From Lepeophtheirus salmonis (taxonomy: Eukaryota > Arthropoda > Copepoda > Siphonostomatoida > Caligidae): a stretch of 64,000 nucleotides of DNA. The DNA is taken from NCBI RefSeq assembly GCF_016086655.4, contig NC_052132.2:20276805-20340804 (forward strand), in the 5' to 3' direction. Position 1 is the first letter of the stretch. Every line of letters begins with the position of its first letter. This document shows positions 59,050 to 64,000 of this stretch, in pieces. Both the position numbers and the translations under genes were made by a program. The notes under the pieces were generated by a model. The model was not told the origin of the DNA and did no database searches. It was given only the letters and a program-made list of their open reading frames with translations.

Positions 59050-60110
59050 TATTTAAAAAATATATAAAAATTTAATGGCCGTGTAAAGTAATGTTCTGAG
59101 GTTTAGTTTGTTAGATGAGTAAATATTAGACAAGATGTTTAATTAGTGAACAAAAGGGGCTTAATGAATAATATATCAATGTATTAAACCCACGAGTTAT
59201 TGTATTTATTTAGATAACTAATAGTATGCTTAAATAACACATTTTTAGATAATAATTTATTTTATGTACAGAAGGGGATCAAATTGATGGGAGAAGGAAT
59301 GTGTTTCATTTATCAATTTGATCCAAGAATTTTTCCTTAAAACTTCTTCCTAATATAAATAAATTACATTTTTGTTTTTTTTCAGAATATAAAAATTCAG
59401 GTCAATAGATAAGATATTTGTATGTTGATAACCTACTAAAAACAAAACTCCGTCAATTTTCCGTATTTAATACCCATAAGTTCTTACAAAGCAAAGAAGC
59501 TTTTCAAATTAACTCTCTATTTAGACAAATATAGGGTTTTTTAATGGCCAACTATGTCAAATAGATATATTATATGCACTACAAATATTGATATATATCT
59601 TTTATTTAGAAAACATAAATATAATCAATCACGTCTCTAAAGGGCTTATTTGAATGAACTAATCAAATGCATACTCTAATTTTTGAGTAGTAAGTCATTG
59701 TATTTTTATTTTTTTCCGTTCGGTCAGAAACTTTATGTTCATTGTATTTTAATGTAGGGATCTGAGATCTGGAATCCTTCTTGATTAGGTCCCTGGATAA
59801 TGTACAAGTCAGGATTGTGTTTATATATTGTAACACGTCTCTTCCCTATCCTGGATACTCAACTAGGCTACCTCGAAACACAAAACGAGACTCTCTGAAC
59901 ATTATTTGTTAAAAAGAAATTTAGAATGCTTATTAAACTTTTTTTTTAAATTTGCAAATAGTTAACTCATATGTTTTTGCTTGAAAACAAATGTAATAAT
60001 TTTTGATACCAGCAGTTCTTAAAGGAAAGTGTCTTACCACTGTCATTTTAGTGGTAAAAATCGACTACTACTATCGTCTCTGCCCAAAATAAAGAAATAC
60101 CAAATAAAGG
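59050..60110. other. AT-rich non-coding stretch
   Basis: No supportable feature is seen. Confidence 0.5.
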
Positions 60111-60117
60111 ATAATAA

Positions 60118-60662
60118 TGATCATTTATGACGTCGAGTTGAGGTGGGCGTACCGATTTAAAGACTTTTTAGGGTGGGAGGTTGAGAACTGAGCTATGTTT
60201 CACGGATTAACAAAACCTTTTTCAATCAATGGTGTTTAGAATAGCCAATATATTTTATTTACAAATGCCTAATACTTACATTAATGTAGCACACTTTTCT
60301 AAGGGGGAATCCCTGGTGAATAAAATGAAAGCAGAAGAATGAATTATTCACATGTTATTTTTTTACGTTATAAGCAATTATAATCTTACTCCGTCCAACC
60401 AGATTCTGTTTGGAATTTGTATCAAAATTAATAAAGATGCACAGTATAAAAAATTGATTGAAATGTATTATTGAACTTATCCCATTTAAAGAAGCAAGAA
60501 AGTAAAAAAAAACTCAAGAGGAGTGAGTAACAGAGGGTGAGGGGGGTTAAAAATTTAGGACGTGAAATCTGGGGTGGTGCTAAGTTTTGGGGAAAAAACA
60601 CGGACAGGGAGAGGGTGGATCAAAAAATGTATTATTTTCCGAACGTCGTAAATGTATGACTC
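60118..60662. repeat. MITE candidate with TCATTTATGACGTCGAG-type ends
   Basis: Left TCATTTATGACGTCGAG pairs imperfectly with complemented GTCATACATTTACGACGTTC at the right. G-rich segments occur next to both ends (GGGTGGGAGGTTGAG, GGGGGGTTAAAAATTTAGGA). The pattern may be related to the candidate at 26163-26440. The centre has no coding signal. Confidence 0.4.
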
Positions 60663-60669
60663 TTAATCA

Positions 60670-61400
60670 TTATATTGTTAACAATTTAAACACTTAAAAA
60701 GAAAATAATTTTTGACATTGAAACAAATATATAGTTTTATAGTCCAACCCGTCATCCTTAATTTTATACATACATATATCAAGGAGTTAACATAAAAGCA
60801 ATTACGAATCAATGTTTGCTAAACAAACGCTATAGATCGAACATTTGCTTTCTTGTTTACGCATTTCATTCACTTATATAAGAAAACAATCAGAATGTTC
60901 CATCTTCTTTCCTTTTGTCTAGAAAGAAACTTAACAACTACTCAATTAGTATAGGCAGTTAAAAGTTGTCAAATAGCTGAATTTGTATGATAAATGGGTT
61001 TTTCATTATAACTTTTTACTAATATATATATATGTATATTTATAATATGATAGATTTATCTTCTCGATAGTCTTTCAAAACATCATTTCTTCTCATATGA
61101 AGAGGGGGGATAATCTATAGCTTCATATATTTTATGAGAGTGTAAATTAATATCCAATATAAGATGTTATTGAAAAACAATTTGGCTCAAGAAAGTTCCC
61201 TCAAGCCTCTCCCAACAAAAAATAAAAATAAAAAAAATAACGGAATAATGAAAAAAAGTGGTATTCAATTTTTTTGTCAAAATATTGATTTAAGAAATAT
61301 TCTAATGCAACAAAGAATTGGTTCAAAACATTTATAGTCCTCTCAAAAAAAAAAAAAAAAATGCTCACAGATTTTGGTTTCTATTAGTATAAATATTAAT
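60670..61400. other. AT-rich non-coding stretch
   Basis: No supportable gene is seen. GTTAACATAAAAGCAATTAC near 60786 resembles the family D end but without the rest. Confidence 0.45.
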
Positions 61401-61405
61401 ACAGG

Positions 61406-61636
61406 TTTAACATTGTCCACCAATTGACCAATACACTATTAAATGTGTTTGTTCTTGTTACAAACCTTCAACTGGTACGCACAACATCTAGTAGAATTTT
61501 TGACTCTGAAGCTGCAGGAGTCCTTGGGGAGTCAGAAAATAACATTAGGCCATATCCAACATTTAAAAGATTAAGAGAGAGGCCAAAAGGTTTGGCCCCA
61601 AAATATTATTGTGCCATTTTTACATTTCATTTGTAG
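61406..61636 (+). CDS. possible exon with open frame to a stop (unrecognised)
   Basis: After TATTAATACAG an open frame runs to TAG at 61636. It has a hydrophobic start (LLNVFVLVTNLQLV) and then RIFDSEAAGVLGESENNIRP, TFKRLRERPKGLAPKYYC and a short end. Composition is less AT-biased than the flanks and rich in charged residues. GTTTGG after AAAAG near 61588 is a poor donor, so the piece may be a terminal exon. No family is recognised. A secreted peptide precursor is conceivable because of the hydrophobic start and basic pairs, but this is speculation. Confidence 0.3.
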   Translation, partial: FNIVHQLTNTLLNVFVLVTNLQLVRTTSSRIFDSEAAGVLGESENNIRPYPTFKRLRERPKGLAPKYYCAIFTFHL

Positions 61637-61744
61637 TATGGACTGAAGCTCCATCCTGCTGTGTTTAGTACTTCAGTAACGAAATATCTGCAGAAAATAC
61701 AATTAATTTAATGACGTTACAGTTAATGGAACAAAAAACCTTTT

Positions 61745-62520
61745 CTATATTCAAATTGAAATCTGTACATTTACGTATTTAATAATTAATAAGATAGAGT
61801 GATTGAAATTAATTTATACCTCAAAATATTAAAGCATAAACAATTAGTTACAAGACAAAATATATAGGAGCTCTCTAGCTTACATAAAATTTGAGAAAAT
61901 TACACTCGAACTTGATCCACGAACTGTCATTCGCATACTACAATCAGTTGGGCATAAATACAGTTTAGGATATCTCCTCAAACCCATGAGGGTCCATGCA
62001 AAAGATATCGAGGTTTCAAACCAGACTGTCCAGAGAGTTATAAAAATGGGGGTGGAAAGCTCCTTCTGAGGGTGGAGAGGCCACTTTTAACACCAGCAAT
62101 AAAAGAATACAGCCACTTCCAATGAAATCCTCTACTGAATGATTTTTTAAAAATTTCTTTTGAAATCTTTTATGACACTTTAGCCCCCCTTATAGTCCTG
62201 ATGTTAACCCCGTTGACTGCTGCACCTTTAGGATGCATGTCAAGGAGAAGCCCTGATGTGTTCTTTATCCAAAGATTAAAGCCCTCAAATTTATTCTCTG
62301 TCACTACTTGGAAGCCCAGAGGGCTACATTCCCAGAGGGTGCAAGGCCTTCCCCCGCCGCCTGAAAGCTATCCTTACCACTAAGGACGGCTACATTAATT
62401 AATAAATGAGCACCGACACACATCCATTTAAAGTGAAAATGGTATTGTTAATTAATAAACTTTCTCTTGTTGAAGTTTAAAATAAAATAAAAAGTGTTCA
62501 GATTTTAATGGACCTCTCGG
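61745..62520 (+). mobile_element. mariner-like element, family A copy 5, 5' end decayed
   Basis: The right end, complemented, is CCGAGAGGTCCATTAAAATC and is followed by TA. The left end is decayed (TTGAAATCTGTACATTTA near 61759). Coding remnants include the N-terminal text near 61896-61960 (TLELDPRTVIRILQ type), SNQTVQRVIK near 62017-62050 and, after the shared deletion, RLKAILTTKDGYIN near 62360-62400. The frames are broken. Confidence 0.8.
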
Positions 62521-62524
62521 TATC

Positions 62525-63330
62525 TTGTTTTTAGAAATGAAAATTATAATAGACACATTTCTTATTTAGGAATTGAAAAGTTTCGTCATTTGATCAAATA
62601 AAATGTTCCTTTAAGAGAAATAATTTTTTAAGCGACTTTAACTGCCTCGTCATTGCCTGCAAGATTTATTTTTGCTTTCTTTGACGTATTTAGTATGTCT
62701 CATTTTTATTTTTAACAAAAAGTATCCTAACTTTATATAATTGTCAAAAACATGTTTTAAACAAGATATTTGACAAAGAAACGTTGTACTTATTGAAGAG
62801 TTTTGAAGGCTTGACGTGTTTAATAGAAGTTCTTGAATTCATATTTATTACATTTACAAGCTTATGGTTGTCCTAACATTTATGTTGCTATTTCAATGCT
62901 TTTCTGTTATAACGTTTCTAATGTACTATTGGAAATGGTGTTTTAGTTACATAGAACCAATTAAGGTTCAAAAATAAATAAAAAGCAGTTAATTATATAA
63001 TAATTCAGATAGTTTCATCAAAAAGTCAAGTTTTCTTCCTTTTTCTTTGCTCATAGAATATGAAACTTATTAATAAATCAATCATGGTATGTCTATGATT
63101 TACATTCATGGTCATTATGATTTATAGGAATGTCCTATTTAACAAACTATTACTATACTTTTAAACATTTGTCAATGCTTAAAATTTACAACACTAGTTA
63201 TATCTGAATCAGAAGAATGTTTTATTTATTATTTTCAAAAGCTTGTATAATTGTTCTTTAATTATTGCTCATGAAGAACAAAAAGAAACAATGGGTATTT
63301 GTTGGGGGTAATAAGTGTAAGAAGTCCTTC
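62525..63330. other. AT-rich non-coding stretch
   Basis: No supportable gene is seen. Confidence 0.5.
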
Positions 63331-63340
63331 TTAGACTCAC

Positions 63341-63430
63341 CGTAGAATTAACAATCAATGTCAGAGTGCTGTTATTCTGTAAGCTGGAACTAGAGTGGTA
63401 CTGTGCTACTGATCCATTAAAAATGGCACT
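63341..63430 (-). CDS. internal exon of an Ig-domain protein (partial, candidate)
   Basis: On the minus strand an open stretch of exactly 30 codons is bounded by TTGAATAG before it and GTGAGTCTAAG after it, an excellent donor. The peptide is SAIFNGSVAQYHSSSSLQNN then STLTLIVNST. The pattern of a polar stretch, then STLTLIVNST leading to a splice site, fits strands D to E of an immunoglobulin domain, just before the usual D-x-G-x-Y-x-C. Four sequons (NGS, NNS, NST, NST) imply an extracellular, glycosylated protein. The acceptor side has a weak pyrimidine tract and an in-frame stop just upstream, supporting an exon boundary there. It is on the opposite strand from the beat-like exon, so it belongs to a different gene. 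Confidence 0.5.
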
Positions 63431-63576
63431 CTATTCAATTGATATTGGATCTGATTCTTCCAATGTCATAAACAAATAAACAAAATAGCATAATCCCCCA
63501 AATTTATGAACTGGAGAATTGTACTTTATAAAATAAGGCAAGAGTGGCAATGGCAAAGAGGCCAACATATATGATG

Positions 63577-63980
63577 TGTCAAAAATAGAAATAGTCTTGT
63601 ACAAAAAAAATGAGAAAATTCAAATCTACGTACAACCTAATATTTTATAGGCATTTTTGAGTTTATTATAGCCTTTTTAATTAAATTTATAGAATGAATT
63701 TAGAAACTAGAGAATTTTAGCTAAAGTACAAAAACTTTTTTTGATTTAAGTGACTTATATTGACTCCGATATAGCTTTTTTCAAATAAACTTTATCAATG
63801 TATCATTTTTTTTATTGTAACGATTAATTTTCCCTACTTTAAGTACAATTTGTAAGACACCCAAAGAGTTAATAATAATAACGTGTTTATAAAAACTGGA
63901 GAAATTTATCGCTGAGTACAAATGTAATCTTCAGTAGATTTTGAAAAAAATCATTCTAGATTGCTTTTATGTTGACGGGC
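63577..63980. mobile_element. family D MITE, most complete copy
   Basis: The right end TAGATTGCTTTTATGTTGAC (63958-63977) is the complement of GTCAACATAAAAGCAATCTA. The left end near 63587 (TGTCAAAAATAGAAATAGTC) is a decayed version. The interior holds TTTTATAGGCATTTTTGAG, GACTCCGATATAGC and ACAAATGTAATCTTCAGTAG, seen in pieces at 15.3, 24.1, 26.7 and 52.3 kb. No coding capacity. Confidence 0.65.
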
Positions 63981-64000
63981 CAATTATACTCTTTTTCTTC

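Noticed and set aside
1..64000. Bacterial or phage origin, with operons, ribosome binding sites or CRISPR arrays
   Set aside because: No long frames, no operon layout and no regularly spaced direct repeats with unique spacers. Transposon types and splice signals are eukaryotic.

Overview
The window looks like nuclear DNA of a metazoan, most likely an arthropod and plausibly a caligid copepod (a sea louse such as Lepeophtheirus). The sequence is strongly AT-rich with long A/T runs and AT microsatellites. There are no operons and no long open frames. Dense decayed Tc1/mariner copies resemble the families I associate with sea lice, and two exon-sized immunoglobulin-domain pieces carry eukaryotic splice signals. 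The species call is inference; nothing here proves it.

There is no complete gene. The best host coding evidence is one exon at 27137-27273 (+) that reads as part of the second Ig domain of a beaten-path-like cell-surface protein, with a clean acceptor and a GTAAGA donor. A second Ig-like exon lies at 63341-63430 (-) with a GTGAGT donor and several N-glycosylation sequons. Weaker exon candidates are at 52484-52653 (-), 28678-28717 (-) and 61406-61636 (+). Most of the window is probably intron or intergenic DNA.

Transposable elements carry most of the recognisable structure. Mariner family A (ends near GTGGTCCATTAAAATCTGAAC) has five copies: 1600-2324, 10864-12599, 56419-57257, 58790-59045 and 61745-62520. 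Four of these share one internal deletion. Family B (MEIQKEK-type N-terminus) has short copies at 15604-16130, 22109-22615 and 41220-41757 that share a different deletion; a related longer mariner lies at 43650-44425. Family C has copies at 8893-9434 and 44943-46171. A Tc1/mariner copy with TA duplications (10962-11839) sits inside a family A copy. Further transposase remnants lie at 8164-8610, 31330-31930, 32835-33105, 34250-34700, 35990-36380 and 46830-47130. Retroelements are a LINE 5' part (6130-7700, -), a LINE 3' end (23160-23680, +) and a Ty3/Gypsy-like gag remnant (33200-34300, +).

The most unusual element is at 17607-20113. It is about 2.5 kb long with inverted repeats of about 470-480 bp, enclosing a decayed DDE-like transposase (GDF, FSDG, AEWHFF and HGKG blocks) of a family I recognise but cannot assign to a superfamily. 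Other signals are a three-copy tRNA-derived SINE candidate (3097, 29803, 54353), a MITE family with ends like GTCAACACAAAAGCAATCT that is once split by a mariner, several other foldback elements, a three-copy repeat centred on CACGTGATCAAT, a 25-bp minisatellite, a perfect 16-bp hairpin and a diverged 240-bp tandem duplication.
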